Below, piece after piece: positions 43,900 through 56,032 of a stretch of 64,000 nt of DNA. The DNA is taken from positions 62,001 through 126,000 of the forward strand of contig DWWD01000046.1 in assembly GCA_019119895.1 (NCBI GenBank), read 5' to 3'. Positions within the stretch are counted from its first letter, which is position 1, and every line of letters starts with the position of its first letter. Source of the stretch: Candidatus Anaerostipes avistercoris (GTDB taxonomy: Bacteria > Bacillota > Clostridia > Lachnospirales > Lachnospiraceae). Under the pieces are notes generated by a model. It saw nothing but the letters and a program-made list of their open reading frames with translations, was not told the origin of the DNA and did not search any database. The position numbers were made by a program, and so were the translations under genes.

Positions 43900-44670
43900 A
43901 TGTTAAAAGATTATTTAGAACAAATCAAAGAAGCGGATCTGGTGCTGGTTGGGATTGGAAAAGAGCTTCAGGCAAAACGTCTGATTGATTTTCAGAAAGA
44001 GATTTCGAATCCCCATTATCAGGAACTGATCGGGAAGGAAGGAGAAGACGCCGCATGGATGCGGGAAGTCTACGAAAGATATCACCTGCTGACCATGGGA
44101 GAAGTGGATTATTTCAGAAATCTGGAGGAAGTGCTGGAAGGTAAAAATTATTTTATTGTGACAAGCAACGATGACGGGCTTCTGTTCCATTCCAGATTAG
44201 ATAAGGACAGGATTACGGCGCCATGCGGAAACGGTGATTTTTTTCAGTGCAGCAAGCCCTGTGATGAGCAGCTGTATCCGGCGAAACTGGGACTGAAAGA
44301 CCTGATCGATTACTATGAAAAAACAGGGAAGATTGAGTATCTGGAATGTCCGAAATGCGGAGAGAGACTGATTTTCAATGTGCGCACAGAGGATACGAAA
44401 CATATTTATGTGGAGGGCGCATACCTGACAGCATGGGCAAATTATACAAAATGGCTTCAGGGGACTTTAAATAAAAAGCTTTTTATATTAGAATTAGGAG
44501 AAGGATTTGAAAATCCGAATCTGTTCCGATGGCCTTTTGAGAAGATAGCATTTTACAACGAGAAAGCAGTGTTTGTAAGAGTGCATAAATCCCTGTATCA
44601 GATGGGAGAAGAAATAAAAGGCAAGGGCACGGCAGTTGCCATGGACAGCAGAGAATTTATACTTGATTAG
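43900..44670 (+). CDS. Degenerate Sir2-like protein
   Basis: This 256-residue protein follows the Sir2 layout: an N-terminal DLVLVGIGKELQAKRL, then FIVTSNDDGLLFHS at the place of the TTNxDGL motif, a four-Cys zinc site (FFQCSKPC and CPKCGE), and ILELGEGFENPNLFRWP near the C-terminus. The catalytic His-Gly is not evident (APCGNGDFFQC occupies that place) and the NAD loop GxGxS is altered. It may bind NAD or ADP-ribose without deacetylase activity. It follows the histidine kinase by 21 bases. Confidence 0.7.
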   Translation: MLKDYLEQIKEADLVLVGIGKELQAKRLIDFQKEISNPHYQELIGKEGEDAAWMREVYERYHLLTMGEVDYFRNLEEVLEGKNYFIVTSNDDGLLFHSRLDKDRITAPCGNGDFFQCSKPCDEQLYPAKLGLKDLIDYYEKTGKIEYLECPKCGERLIFNVRTEDTKHIYVEGAYLTAWANYTKWLQGTLNKKLFILELGEGFENPNLFRWPFEKIAFYNEKAVFVRVHKSLYQMGEEIKGKGTAVAMDSREFILD

Positions 44671-44677
44671 AAGACAA

Positions 44678-44710
44678 GGCGGTCTTTCATGTAAGGACCG
44701 CCTCTATTAC
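44678..44710 (+). terminator. Terminator-like hairpin before hisH
   Basis: A perfect 7-bp stem, GGCGGTC (44678-44684) with GACCGCC (44696-44702), with extra pairing toward the loop and a weak T-rich tail. Confidence 0.55.
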
Positions 44711-44733
44711 ATTTTAAGAGGAGGAGACAGTAT

Positions 44734-45339
44734 ATGATCGCGATTATTGATTATGACGCTGGAAATATCAAAAGTGTGGAAAAGGCGCTCCAGTATCTTG
44801 GAGAGGAAGCAGTGATCACCAGAGACCGGGAAGAGATCTTAAACAGTGACAAGGTGATTCTTCCGGGAGTCGGAGCGTTCGGAGACGCCATGGAGAAGCT
44901 GCATCAGTATAGACTGGTGGATACGATTCAGGAAGTCGTGGACCGCAGGATTCCATTCCTTGGAATCTGTCTGGGACTGCAGCTGATGTTTGAGAGCAGC
45001 GACGAAGCTCCGGGCGTAGAGGGACTGGGACTTTTGCCGGGGAAAATCCTGAGAATTCCGAAAAAAGGCGATATGAAAATCCCTCATATGGGATGGAATG
45101 ATATTAAAATCAAAGAAGGGGCAAAATTATTTGCCGGTCTGGAGGATCATCCGTATGTATATTTCGTACATTCCTACTATCTTCAGGCAGACGATCCGTC
45201 TATTGTGGCGGCGACAACAGAGTACGGAGTGACTATCCATGCTTCTGTGGAGAAGGACAACATTTTCGCCTGTCAGTTCCATCCGGAAAAGAGCAGCACA
45301 GTAGGACTTCAGATTCTTAAAAACTTTATAGCATTGTAA
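44734..45339 (+). CDS. hisH: Imidazole glycerol phosphate synthase, glutaminase subunit
   Basis: This 201-residue class I glutaminase supplies ammonia to HisF. Catalytic residues are Cys in [11 protein letters not shown], His in QFHPEKSS and the adjacent Glu. It begins [15 protein letters not shown], as usual. Only hisH and hisF are present; the rest of the histidine pathway must be elsewhere. GAGGAGGAGAC precedes the ATG. Confidence 0.96.
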   Translation: MIAIIDYDAGNIKSVEKALQYLGEEAVITRDREEILNSDKVILPGVGAFGDAMEKLHQYRLVDTIQEVVDRRIPFLGICLGLQLMFESSDEAPGVEGLGLLPGKILRIPKKGDMKIPHMGWNDIKIKEGAKLFAGLEDHPYVYFVHSYYLQADDPSIVAATTEYGVTIHASVEKDNIFACQFHPEKSSTVGLQILKNFIAL

Positions 45340-45352
45340 GGAGGGACAGGTT

Positions 45353-46114
45353 ATGCATACGAAAAGGATTATTCCATGTCTGGACGTAAAAGGCGGACGT
45401 GTGGTAAAAGGTGTAAATTTTGTAAATCTGATTGACGCAGGAGATCCGGTAGCAATCGGAGCCGCTTATGATAAGGCAGGAGCCGATGAACTGGTATTTC
45501 TTGATATTACGGCATCTTCCGATGCGAGAAATATAGTGATCGATATGGTGCGGAAAGTGGCAGAGACGGTCTTTATCCCGTTTACCGTGGGAGGGGGAGT
45601 CCGGACTGTGGACGATTTTAAGGCCATTCTCCGGGAAGGGGCAGATAAGATATCCATCAATTCCGCTGCCATTAATACGCCGAATCTGATCAATGACGCG
45701 GCAGATAAGTTTGGAAGCCAGTGCGTGGTAGTAGCCATTGACGCGAAGCGGAGAGAAGACGGTTCCGGATGGAATGTTTATAAAAACGGCGGAAGAATCG
45801 ATATGGGAATGGACGCCGTGGAATGGGCAATGGAAGCAAACCGCCGCGGAGCTGGAGAAATTCTTCTTACCAGCATGGACTGTGATGGAACGAAAGCAGG
45901 GTATGACAATGAACTGACCAGGATTATCGCCGAAAATGTAGATATTCCGGTCATTGCATCCGGCGGAGCGGGAACAAAAGAACATTTTTATGATACCCTG
46001 ACCGAAGGAAAAGCAGACGCGGCGCTGGCAGCTTCCCTGTTCCATTTTAATGAGCTGAAGATTTCAGATCTGAAGGATTATCTGGCAGGACGGGGCATCA
46101 GCGTGCGCAGATAA
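45353..46114 (+). CDS. hisF: Imidazole glycerol phosphate synthase, cyclase subunit
   Basis: This 253-residue TIM-barrel enzyme forms imidazole glycerol phosphate and AICAR from PRFAR and ammonia. The catalytic Asp pair is in [14 protein letters not shown] and VVVAIDAKR, and the phosphate loops are present ([17 protein letters not shown]). It is coupled to hisH by a 13-base gap with AAGGAGGGAC. Confidence 0.96.
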   Translation: MHTKRIIPCLDVKGGRVVKGVNFVNLIDAGDPVAIGAAYDKAGADELVFLDITASSDARNIVIDMVRKVAETVFIPFTVGGGVRTVDDFKAILREGADKISINSAAINTPNLINDAADKFGSQCVVVAIDAKRREDGSGWNVYKNGGRIDMGMDAVEWAMEANRRGAGEILLTSMDCDGTKAGYDNELTRIIAENVDIPVIASGGAGTKEHFYDTLTEGKADAALAASLFHFNELKISDLKDYLAGRGISVRR

Positions 46115-46154
46115 GATGATTTTATACACAAAAGAGAAGAAAGAAGGAAAAAGT

Positions 46155-46565
46155 ATGAGTCAGAAAACAGAAAAAGCAGTGAATAATTATAAAAACGGAT
46201 ATACTTGTGCTCAGGCAGTGGCATGTGCCTTCTGTGAAGAGGCCGGAATCGATGAGAAAACCATGTTCCGGCTCACAGAAGCTCAGGGCGTCGGACTGGG
46301 CGGAATGGAAGGACACTGCGGAGCCTTATCAGGGGCGGCGGCAGTTCTCGGAGCAGTAAACAGTACGGCAGATCTTGAAAAGACGGATTCCAAAGGGAAA
46401 AGCATTCGTTTGTCCAGGGAACTGACCAAACGTTTTCAGGAGAAAAACGGAGCAGTCATCTGCAGGGAATTAAAAGGAATCGAGACAGGAAGAATGCTGA
46501 GGTCATGTCCGGGATGCGTAGAGGACGCGGCGGAGATTCTGGAAGATATATTAAAAGAGGCATAA
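46155..46565 (+). CDS. Cys-rich redox family protein (C_GCAxxG_C_C type)
   Basis: This 136-residue protein has the family signature GYTCAQAVACAF, GMEGHCGALSGAAAVLG, then two later Cys regions (VICRELKG and RSCPGCVEDAAEIL). The conserved Cys suggest metal or redox-cofactor binding. Function unknown. It follows hisF by 40 bases. The ATG at 46155 has AAGGAAAAA upstream. Confidence 0.85.
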   Translation: MSQKTEKAVNNYKNGYTCAQAVACAFCEEAGIDEKTMFRLTEAQGVGLGGMEGHCGALSGAAAVLGAVNSTADLEKTDSKGKSIRLSRELTKRFQEKNGAVICRELKGIETGRMLRSCPGCVEDAAEILEDILKEA

Positions 46566-46673
46566 AGGAAAGAGAAAAAAGAAGCCATTGGAACTCATGG
46601 TTTAAAGTTTATTGATATTTTGCGTTAAAGTCCGGATGGAAAGAAGCATTCTTTAAAAAGTATAATATTTGAT

Positions 46674-46701
46674 AAAAAAAGAAGACCTTCAGGGGTCTTC
46701 T
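46674..46701 (-). terminator. padR terminator
   Basis: AGAAGACC (46680-46687) and GGTCTTCT (46694-46701) form an 8-bp stem; on the minus strand a run of T follows. Confidence 0.8.
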
Positions 46702-46764
46702 GTCATATTTTAGATGAAGTTTTCTTTCATACAGAAAATGAGTCCTCTCCTTACGGTTTTTATC

Positions 46765-47088
46765 CTAGGGCCTTGGTCCTAAGATAGATTCGATTGCATC
46801 GATCAGTGAATAATAATCCTGAATCAAAGTATCCAGATGTTCTTTTCCGGAAGGTTCCAGGTGATAATATACTCTTGTCTGACGTTTGCCCACCCGTTCC
46901 TTGTGATCGGAGATAAATCCCTGATCTTCCAATTTGTACAAAATCGGATACATGGTTCCTTCAGCAATCTTAATCTTTCCATCCGAATGTTTTTTGACAG
47001 ACTGAGAAAGCTGATATCCGTAGCAGTCCCCCTCTTCTAAAATTTTCAACAGAAGCATTTCCAGCCGATATAAGTTACGATTGGCCAT
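46765..47088 (-). CDS. PadR-family transcriptional regulator
   Basis: This 107-residue winged-helix protein shows the PadR pattern YGYQLSQSV, EGTMYPILYKLEDQGFI and RVYYHLEPSGKEHL. It has its own promoter and terminator. No transporter or other usual PadR target lies beside it. The start at 47088 (MANRNLYR) has AAAGGAA upstream. The gap from 47150 to 47440 is AT-rich with no gene or structure I can support. Confidence 0.9.
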   Translation of the reverse strand: MANRNLYRLEMLLLKILEEGDCYGYQLSQSVKKHSDGKIKIAEGTMYPILYKLEDQGFISDHKERVGKRQTRVYYHLEPSGKEHLDTLIQDYYSLIDAIESILGPRP

Positions 47089-47120
47089 ATTACAAATTCC
47101 TTTCAATTTATTACAATTTT

Positions 47121-47149
47121 ATTATAACAGTGTAAACTGTTCTAAACAA
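47121..47149 (-). promoter_or_regulatory. padR promoter with operator in the spacer
   Basis: On the minus strand, -35 TTGTTT (47149-47144), 17-base spacer and -10 TATAAT (47126-47121). The spacer holds ACAGT-GTAA-ACTGT (47127-47140 on the plus strand), an inverted repeat likely bound by PadR itself. Confidence 0.65.
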
Positions 47150-47455
47150 CACCTAGTTTAAAATGATATTTATAAGTATTATAATGTACAAAATGTATTG
47201 GATTAATAGATAAGTATAAATGGTTTTGTGATAGTAATATATATTTAACAATATAAAGAAGCATTGGAATATTGTTTGAGGGTCGTCAGGCTGTAATGAT
47301 TTGATTTTGAACTGTGCTGTGGCATGGACTGGGGTGGTATTATGTTATCGTATCATGGAGTTTCTAAAACATTTGGAGTTATAAATAAAATTTTTTGCCT
47401 TCCTGCCGGAAACAGTGTATGATAGTTTCTATCAGGAATGCAGAGGATGAGAAAA

Positions 47456-48610
47456 ATGAAACAGAGATGGAATGCCCAGAATGGAATTTTTCTGGCGATT
47501 GTAACTTTATTTTGGTTTGCACAGTATGTCTACATACCCCATCAGACTCCTTATCTGACGGCTTCCGGCATGGCCGGAAATGCTGTGGGGATAATTGTGG
47601 GAGCCTATGGAATTTCACAGATGATTCTGCGTCTGCCGGTTGGGGTGTGGGCCGACCGGGCAGGAAAGCATAAAGCCTTTATTATGACAGGAGCCGCGGC
47701 GGCGGGACTTGCCTCGGTATGCCGTGTTCTGATGTGTGACGGACGAGGCTTTTTTGCGGCCAATCTGCTTTCCGGGCTGGCTTCTGCCATGTGGATATCT
47801 TTTACGGTTTTTTACACAGGGAAGTTTGAAGAAAAGAATCAGCAGAGAGCCACAAGCCGTATTGTACTGTTTAATAACTTTGGAATGCTGCTGGGATTTG
47901 TGATCAGCGCTGTGTTTTACGAGAAAATCGGTATGAGAAATCTGTGCCTTTTAAGCGTGGCGGCCGGTGCGGCAGCGTTTCTGCTGGCGCTTTTGCTGAA
48001 GGGAGAGAAACGCCGCGGCGGAGATACTCCGGTGCCTCAGCTGCTTCGTGTGTGCGCAGGAAAGAGGTTGATTGTGTTTTCGCTGGTGGCTTTGATCCAG
48101 CAGGGAATTCAGATTACGACGACCATGTCTTTTACCAATCAGATATTAAAAGACTGCGGGGCGTCGGATGGAATTGTGGGGATTTCCTCCATTCTTTATA
48201 TGATGTCTGCCGTCTGCTTTTCGGCGATGGCATCTTCGCGGTTCTGTGAGCGAAGGAGCCCCGGTTTCTGGATCCGGATCGTGCTTGCCGGACTGGCCGT
48301 GTACCTGATTCTGGTTCCTGCCGTGGAAAGTATTCCGGTGATTCTGATACTCCAGCTGCTGCCGGGCATGGCAACGGGGATCGTGTTTTCCTATGCCATG
48401 GCAGAAGCCATGAAAGGAGTTCCGAAGGAGAAGAAATCAACGGCCATGGGATTCTTTCAGGCGGTTTATGCCATTGGAATGACAGCATTTCCAATGTTCA
48501 CCGGCAGTGTGATCGCGGCGGAAGGAATGCGGTCCGGATATCTGATTCTGGCGGTGATCGCCGCAGTGGGAATTCTGATCGTGACGGCATATCAGAAAAT
48601 CGAAGTGTAA
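47456..48610 (+). CDS. MFS transporter
   Basis: This 384-residue, 12-helix major facilitator protein has the loop 2-3 signature RLPVGVWADRAGKHK, in the form expected for MFS. It begins MKQRWNAQNGIFLAIVTLFWFAQYV. It may be a sugar or drug transporter; the substrate cannot be inferred. GAGGATGAG precedes the ATG at 47456. Confidence 0.88.
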   Translation: MKQRWNAQNGIFLAIVTLFWFAQYVYIPHQTPYLTASGMAGNAVGIIVGAYGISQMILRLPVGVWADRAGKHKAFIMTGAAAAGLASVCRVLMCDGRGFFAANLLSGLASAMWISFTVFYTGKFEEKNQQRATSRIVLFNNFGMLLGFVISAVFYEKIGMRNLCLLSVAAGAAAFLLALLLKGEKRRGGDTPVPQLLRVCAGKRLIVFSLVALIQQGIQITTTMSFTNQILKDCGASDGIVGISSILYMMSAVCFSAMASSRFCERRSPGFWIRIVLAGLAVYLILVPAVESIPVILILQLLPGMATGIVFSYAMAEAMKGVPKEKKSTAMGFFQAVYAIGMTAFPMFTGSVIAAEGMRSGYLILAVIAAVGILIVTAYQKIEV

Positions 48611-48623
48611 ATCAGGATAAGAT

Positions 48624-48714
48624 AAACACATATCCTAAAGTGCTGAGGGAGGATCTCAGGAGTCAGAATATAAATCTGATTCAGAGACCGGCACAGAAGG
48701 ATATGTGTTTTTTT
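48624..48714 (+). terminator. Branched terminator, possible structured RNA
   Basis: The outer 12-bp stem AAACACATATCC (48624-48635) with GGATATGTGTTT (48699-48710) closes a 63-base interior and is followed by T. Inside, GTGC (48640-48643) can pair with GCAC (48691-48694), and two small stems (CTGAG/CTCAG and TCAGA/TCTGA) give a branched fold. It terminates the MFS gene and may act as an attenuator. From 48715 to 48983 there is only a 34-codon frame (48763-48870) that might be a fragment of a lost regulator. Confidence 0.7.
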
Positions 48715-48983
48715 CGCTCTAATTTTCGGAAGAAGAATGGGTGGAGTGATAGTAACTCAGTGTGATTAATTGCTGCATAAATTCAAGAGAGAGATTGCCG
48801 CCGGAGAAGGAATAACCACATCTGCAGTTGCAGACAATATCGGCATATGGTTTGTCGCCAATTTCAGAAAATGAAACAATGATTCAGATGATAAAAAGGC
48901 GTTTCAATTTATGAAAAAAGGCCGGATAGAAAAGAGATAAATGATAAGATTTTCCTGTTAAAAGAAATTGGAAGGAGGAAAAA

Positions 48984-51148
<2,165 letters not shown>

Positions 51149-51159
51149 ATTTCATGATT

Positions 51160-54100
51160 TTACGCTTCTTTTTCCAGATTCTTCTGTGCCGCGGAGAGCA
51201 TCAGTTTGATTCGGTTGATCTGGTTAACTTCGCTGGCTCCCGGATCGTAGTCGATGGCCACGATGTTTGCCTCAGGGAAGGACTGTCTCAGTTCCTTGAT
51301 CACACCCTTTCCAACTACATGGTTTGGAAGGCAGGCAAACGGCTGGGTACAAACGATGTTTGGCGCTCCGCTGTGAATCAGCTCGATCATTTCACCTGTC
51401 AGGAACCATCCTTCACCGGTCTGATTTCCAATGGATACGAACGGTTCTGCGTAAGCTGCCAGATCTTTGATATATGCCGGTGGATCGAAACGCCTGCTCT
51501 TGGCCAGTTCTTTTCTTAAAGTCTGACGATAACGTTCTACGACCCAGATGGCAGAGTTACATACAATGGCTGTTCTTTTGGATTTTCCAAGGTAGCGGTA
51601 TTTAAAGTTGCTGTTGTAGAAGCCGTACATAAAGAAGTCCAGAAGATCTGGAACAACGGCCTCGGCACCTTCGCGCTCCAGCAGTTCCACCAGATGATTG
51701 TTTGCATCCGGAAGGAACTTAACAAGAATTTCACCTACAACTCCGACACGCGGTTTTTTGATGTTTTTAAGAGGAATGCGGTCGAAATCACGGATAATTC
51801 CCTTGATGTTTTTCTGGAAGGTAAGGAAATTACCCTTTGCGACATCACGCTTGCATTTTGCTTCCCACTGTTTATGCAGTTTATTGACAGAGCCTGGTTT
51901 CTTCTCATAAGGTCTTGTACGGTACACAACTCTCATGAACAAGTCTCCGTATACGATGGCCTGCACTGCTTTGTTCAGCATAGAAGGTGTAAATTTGAAT
52001 CCGCTGTTCTTTTCAATTCCCTGGGTGCTGATTCCGATAACCGGAATGTAGCCAAAACCGGCTTTTTCCAGGGCGCGGCGGATAAAGCTGATATAGTTGG
52101 TAGCACGGCATCCTCCTCCTGTCTGGGAAATCGCCAGCGCTACTTTGTGTGTATCATATTTTCCGGACAGCAATGCGTTCATCAGCTGTCCGATAACGAT
52201 CAGAGACGGATAGCAGGCATCATTATTTACATATTTAAGACCAGTGTTTACGTCTTTCATTCCGCCCTGCGGAAGGATCTTCGCTTTGTAGCCGCAGGAT
52301 CTCAGAGCCGGCTCCAGGAAAGCAAAGTGGATCGGTGACATCTGAGGTACCAGGATTGTATAATCTTTTGCCATTTCTTTAGTAAATTCCACACGCTGGA
52401 TTGCCGGAGATACCGGATGCGGCTGGATCCTGTGTCTCTTGCGGACGCGGACTGCGCTGATCAGGGAGCGGATTCGGATTCTTGCGGCTCCCAGGTTGTT
52501 GACTTCGTCAATTTTTAATACCGTGTAAATACGTCCGGATTTTGTCAGGATGTCTTTTACCGTATCTGTTGTTACCGCGTCCAGTCCGCAGCCGAAAGAG
52601 TTCAGCTGAATGACTTCCAGCTGCTTGTTGGCTTTTGCGTAATTGGCTGCAGCATACAGTCTGGAATGATACATCCACTGGTCGGATACGTTCAGCGGCC
52701 GGTCGACCTTGGACAGATGGGAAATGGAATCCTCTGTCAGTACCGCGATTCCGTAAGATGTGATCAGCTCAGGGATACCGTGGTTGATCTCCGGATCAAT
52801 ATGGTAAGGACGTCCGCATAAGACAATACCTGTACGTCCGGTTTCTGCCAGATATGCAAGAACTTCTTCCCCCTTGGTCTGGATATCCTTTCTGACCTGC
52901 TGCAGTTCTTCGTAAGCTTTTGTGACAGCCCGGTCAACTTCATCAGAAGTCAGATCCTCGTAATGTTTCTTTAATTCCTCGAAAAGACGAGGTTTTAATG
53001 CTTCTTCATTATCCAGTGCCAGGAACGGGTTCATAAAGTTGATGTTCTCTGTCTGCAGTTCCTCCATGTTGTTCTTGATGTTTTCCGCATAAGAAGTAAC
53101 AATCGGGCAGTTGTAATGATTGTTTGTCTCAGCAATTTCCTCGCGCTCATAAGGAATGCAAGGATAGAAAATATCTTTGATGCCCTGTTTGATGAGCCAC
53201 ATCACATGACCGTGGGCAAGTTTTGCCGGATAACATTCAGACTCACTCGGAATGGATTCGATCCCCATTTCATAAATCTTACGGGAAGATTCCGGTGAGA
53301 GTACGACTCTGAATCCCAGATTCGTGAAGAATGTATACCAGAACGGATAATTTTCATAAATATTCAAAACTCTCGGAATACCAATGACGCCGCGGGTTGA
53401 TTCCTCTTCTGTCAGCGGCTCGTAATCAAAGGTACGGTGGAGTTTGTAATCATAAAGATTCGGAACGTGGTCAGCGTTCGGCTCTTTGCCGATACCGCGT
53501 TCGCAGCGGTTTCCTGTAATGTAGCGGCTGCCGTTGGAGAACTTGTTGATTGTAAGGAGACAGTGGTTGGTGCATCCCTTACATCTTGTCATAGATGTCT
53601 TTACACTGAGGGCAAAGATTTCATCAAAAGACAGCATAGAAGTTTTGTATCCTTTTTCATAGCGCTCTCTCGCGATCAGGGCAGAACCAAAGGCACCCAT
53701 AATACCGGCAATGTCCGGACGAACCGCGTCACAGCCGGAAATACGTTCAAAGCTTCGAAGCACTGCGTCATTGTAGAAAGTGCCGCCCTGTACGACGATA
53801 TGTTTTCCAAGATCTTCCGGACTGGTCAGCTTGATGACCTTATATAAAGCATTTTTAATAACAGAGTAAGCAAGACCTGCGGAAATGTCTCCGACGCTTG
53901 CCCCTTCTTTCTGTGCCTGTTTTACCTTGGAGTTCATAAATACCGTACAGCGGGATCCAAGGTCGATCGGATGTTTTGCAAACAAAGCGACTTTTGCGAA
54001 TTCTTTGACAGAATGATTCAGAGATTTCGCAAAGGTTTCGATGAAAGACCCGCATCCGGAAGAGCATGCCTCATTCAGCATAACGTTGTCGACAACACCG

Positions 54101-55386
54101 TTGCTGATCTGGATGCATTTCATATCCTGTCCGCCTATATCCAGAATACAGTCGACTTCCGGATCAAAGAAAGCGGCTGCATAGTAATGAGCGATGGTTT
54201 CCACCTCACCGTAGTCTAAGTTAAGCGCTGCCTTGATCAGCTGCTCTCCATAACCGGTAGAGCAGGAACATACGATTTTAGCCGTATCCGGCATCTGATT
54301 TTTGATCTCGCGCAGAGCTTCGATGACTGCGTGAAGCGGATCTCCGTTGTTATTGTTGTAGTAGCTGTACAGCAGTTCCCCGTCTTCTCCTGCCAGAGCA
54401 ACTTTTGTCGTCGTGGAACCTGCGTCGATTCCCAGGTAGCAGCTGCCTTTGTATGTAGACAGATCGCCGCGTTTTACAACATGGCGGTTATGTGATTTTA
54501 AGAAGTCGTCATACTCCCGCTGACTGGCAAACAACGGCTCCAAACGGTCAACTTCCTGATGAAGTTCAATCTTCTTTTCAAACTGCTTTAAAAGGTGTTC
54601 AAAATCAGTCGTCACATCTTCCTTCGCATTTAATGCGGCTCCCACTGCTGCAAACAGATGAGAGTGGGTCGGTGCGATAACTTCTTCGTCTTTCAGATTC
54701 AGTGTGCGGATAAACGCGTTTTTAAGTTCCGGAAGGAAATGAAGAGGTCCTCCCAGGAAAGCAACGTTTCCGCGGATTGGTTTTCCGCATGCCAGTCCGC
54801 TGATGGTCTGATTGACAACCGCCTGGAATATAGAAGCCGCAAGGTTTTCCTTGGTAGCTCCGTCGTTGATCAGGGGCTGGATATCAGATTTTGCGAATAC
54901 ACCGCAGCGGGCGGCAATCGGATATATCGTGTCATAGTTTTTCGCATATTCATTCAATCCGGAAGCATCTGTCTGAAGGAGCGATGCCATCTGGTCGATA
55001 AAAGAACCGGTACCGCCGGCGCATACACCATTCATTCTCTGGTCAATGCCGTTGGTGAAGTAGATGATTTTGGCATCTTCTCCGCCGAGTTCGATGGCTA
55101 CGTCCGTCTGAGGAGCGTAATCCTGCAGGGCAGAAGATACACAGACAACTTCCTGGCAAAATGGAATATCCAGATAAGAGGAAATGGAAAGACCGCCGGA
55201 ACCGGTAACGGTAGGGGCGAAGGTCATCTCTCCGATCTGGTCTTTGGCTTTCTTTAATAAGGAAGCCAAAGTTTCCTGAATCTTTGCGAAATGTCTCTGG
55301 TAATCAGAGAAAAGAATATTATGTTGTTCGTCGATCACAGCGACTTTGACTGTAGTCGAACCAATATCAATTCCTAAACGTTTCAT
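51160..55386 (-). CDS. Very large acyl-CoA dehydratase activase-related protein
   Basis: This 1408-residue protein has two tandem ASKHA ATPase domains of the BadF/BcrA type: [19 protein letters not shown] at 1 and [17 protein letters not shown] near 320. Each carries a Cys-containing loop ([25 protein letters not shown]). A Cys cluster (CKGCTNHC) and a DUF2229 region ([27 protein letters not shown]) follow. The C-terminal part resembles the 2-hydroxyacyl-CoA dehydratase/BcrC fold ([19 protein letters not shown]). Related activases use ATP to inject an electron through a [4Fe-4S] cluster; here the target enzyme is unknown. Confidence 0.9.
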   Translation of the reverse strand: MKRLGIDIGSTTVKVAVIDEQHNILFSDYQRHFAKIQETLASLLKKAKDQIGEMTFAPTVTGSGGLSISSYLDIPFCQEVVCVSSALQDYAPQTDVAIELGGEDAKIIYFTNGIDQRMNGVCAGGTGSFIDQMASLLQTDASGLNEYAKNYDTIYPIAARCGVFAKSDIQPLINDGATKENLAASIFQAVVNQTISGLACGKPIRGNVAFLGGPLHFLPELKNAFIRTLNLKDEEVIAPTHSHLFAAVGAALNAKEDVTTDFEHLLKQFEKKIELHQEVDRLEPLFASQREYDDFLKSHNRHVVKRGDLSTYKGSCYLGIDAGSTTTKVALAGEDGELLYSYYNNNNGDPLHAVIEALREIKNQMPDTAKIVCSCSTGYGEQLIKAALNLDYGEVETIAHYYAAAFFDPEVDCILDIGGQDMKCIQISNGVVDNVMLNEACSSGCGSFIETFAKSLNHSVKEFAKVALFAKHPIDLGSRCTVFMNSKVKQAQKEGASVGDISAGLAYSVIKNALYKVIKLTSPEDLGKHIVVQGGTFYNDAVLRSFERISGCDAVRPDIAGIMGAFGSALIARERYEKGYKTSMLSFDEIFALSVKTSMTRCKGCTNHCLLTINKFSNGSRYITGNRCERGIGKEPNADHVPNLYDYKLHRTFDYEPLTEEESTRGVIGIPRVLNIYENYPFWYTFFTNLGFRVVLSPESSRKIYEMGIESIPSESECYPAKLAHGHVMWLIKQGIKDIFYPCIPYEREEIAETNNHYNCPIVTSYAENIKNNMEELQTENINFMNPFLALDNEEALKPRLFEELKKHYEDLTSDEVDRAVTKAYEELQQVRKDIQTKGEEVLAYLAETGRTGIVLCGRPYHIDPEINHGIPELITSYGIAVLTEDSISHLSKVDRPLNVSDQWMYHSRLYAAANYAKANKQLEVIQLNSFGCGLDAVTTDTVKDILTKSGRIYTVLKIDEVNNLGAARIRIRSLISAVRVRKRHRIQPHPVSPAIQRVEFTKEMAKDYTILVPQMSPIHFAFLEPALRSCGYKAKILPQGGMKDVNTGLKYVNNDACYPSLIVIGQLMNALLSGKYDTHKVALAISQTGGGCRATNYISFIRRALEKAGFGYIPVIGISTQGIEKNSGFKFTPSMLNKAVQAIVYGDLFMRVVYRTRPYEKKPGSVNKLHKQWEAKCKRDVAKGNFLTFQKNIKGIIRDFDRIPLKNIKKPRVGVVGEILVKFLPDANNHLVELLEREGAEAVVPDLLDFFMYGFYNSNFKYRYLGKSKRTAIVCNSAIWVVERYRQTLRKELAKSRRFDPPAYIKDLAAYAEPFVSIGNQTGEGWFLTGEMIELIHSGAPNIVCTQPFACLPNHVVGKGVIKELRQSFPEANIVAIDYDPGASEVNQINRIKLMLSAAQKNLEKEA

Positions 55387-55473
55387 GGATTGTCATACTT
55401 CCTTTCTAAAAACCATACAAAGAGCACGACGGCGAATTATGTGAAATTCTGTCAGTGCTCCATGTATCACTAT

Positions 55474-55502
55474 ATTATAATGGAAAAGAAACCATTTGAA
55501 AA
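55474..55502 (-). promoter_or_regulatory. Promoter of the activase-related gene
   Basis: On the minus strand, -35 TTTTCA (55502-55497), 17-base spacer and -10 TATAAT (55479-55474). The leader between here and the gene contains GAGCAC and GTGCTC arms that can form a hairpin. Confidence 0.6.
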
Positions 55503-55588
55503 TAGGCATATTTTATTTTTTTTTGGAGAGAATAAGGGCAACAAATTGTGAAATCTGCATAATCTAATAAAAAAGCAAGGGAAAAATT

Positions 55589-55933
55589 ATGGCAAATCAG
55601 GAAAACTGCAGAGGCAGCGTATATGTGGTAAAGGAGAAAGATACTTTGTATCAGATCGCAAAAATGTACGGGATTCAGGTAAAAGATATCATGAGACAGA
55701 ATCCTTATGTCGATGTGTATAATCTTCAGCCCGGGGATGAGCTGTGTATTCCGGCTTTTACGACTGTGATCTCAGGTGCATTCGTTCCGTATGTGGTAAA
55801 AAAGGGGGATACTGTCCTGGGAATAGCAAAATCCAACAAAACAACAGTAGAAAATTTAGCAAAATCTAACAAAAAAATCAGGGATTTAACCCTGCCAGTT
55901 GGTACAGTACTGTTAATTGACAAAGCAAAATGA
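55589..55933 (+). CDS. LysM domain protein
   Basis: This 114-residue protein is almost only two LysM domains: YVVKEKDTLYQIAKMYGI ... DIMRQNP and YVVKKGDTVLGIAKSN ... NLAKSNK. LysM binds peptidoglycan or chitin-like glycans. There is no signal peptide, so it may act on spores or in the mother cell, as some LysM proteins of sporulating Firmicutes do; this is inference. Confidence 0.85.
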   Translation: MANQENCRGSVYVVKEKDTLYQIAKMYGIQVKDIMRQNPYVDVYNLQPGDELCIPAFTTVISGAFVPYVVKKGDTVLGIAKSNKTTVENLAKSNKKIRDLTLPVGTVLLIDKAK

Positions 55934-56032
55934 GTTATTTATAATGAAATAAGACGCGCGCAGAAGGTTTATCCTTGTTTCTGCGCAGCTGAAATTGGAC
56001 ATGCAGACCTGGTTGGAGAAAGGAGCAGAAAG

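Noticed and set aside
48624-48714. T-box, TPP or tetrahydrofolate riboswitch
   Set aside because: The conserved core motifs of these classes are absent from the interior sequence.
48763-48870. Short frame reading like a regulator fragment (AAGEGITTSAVADNIG)
   Set aside because: It begins after a stop with only a TTG, has 34 codons, and the similarity to RpiR-type helices is too weak to call a pseudogene.
53437-55257. Several plus-strand frames opposite the activase gene
   Set aside because: They lie antisense to a well-supported 1408-codon gene, show no family features and have no ribosome binding sites.
55958-55986. Intrinsic terminator after the LysM gene
   Set aside because: The GCGCAGAA/TTCTGCGC hairpin is clear but no U-run follows, so its role is undecided.
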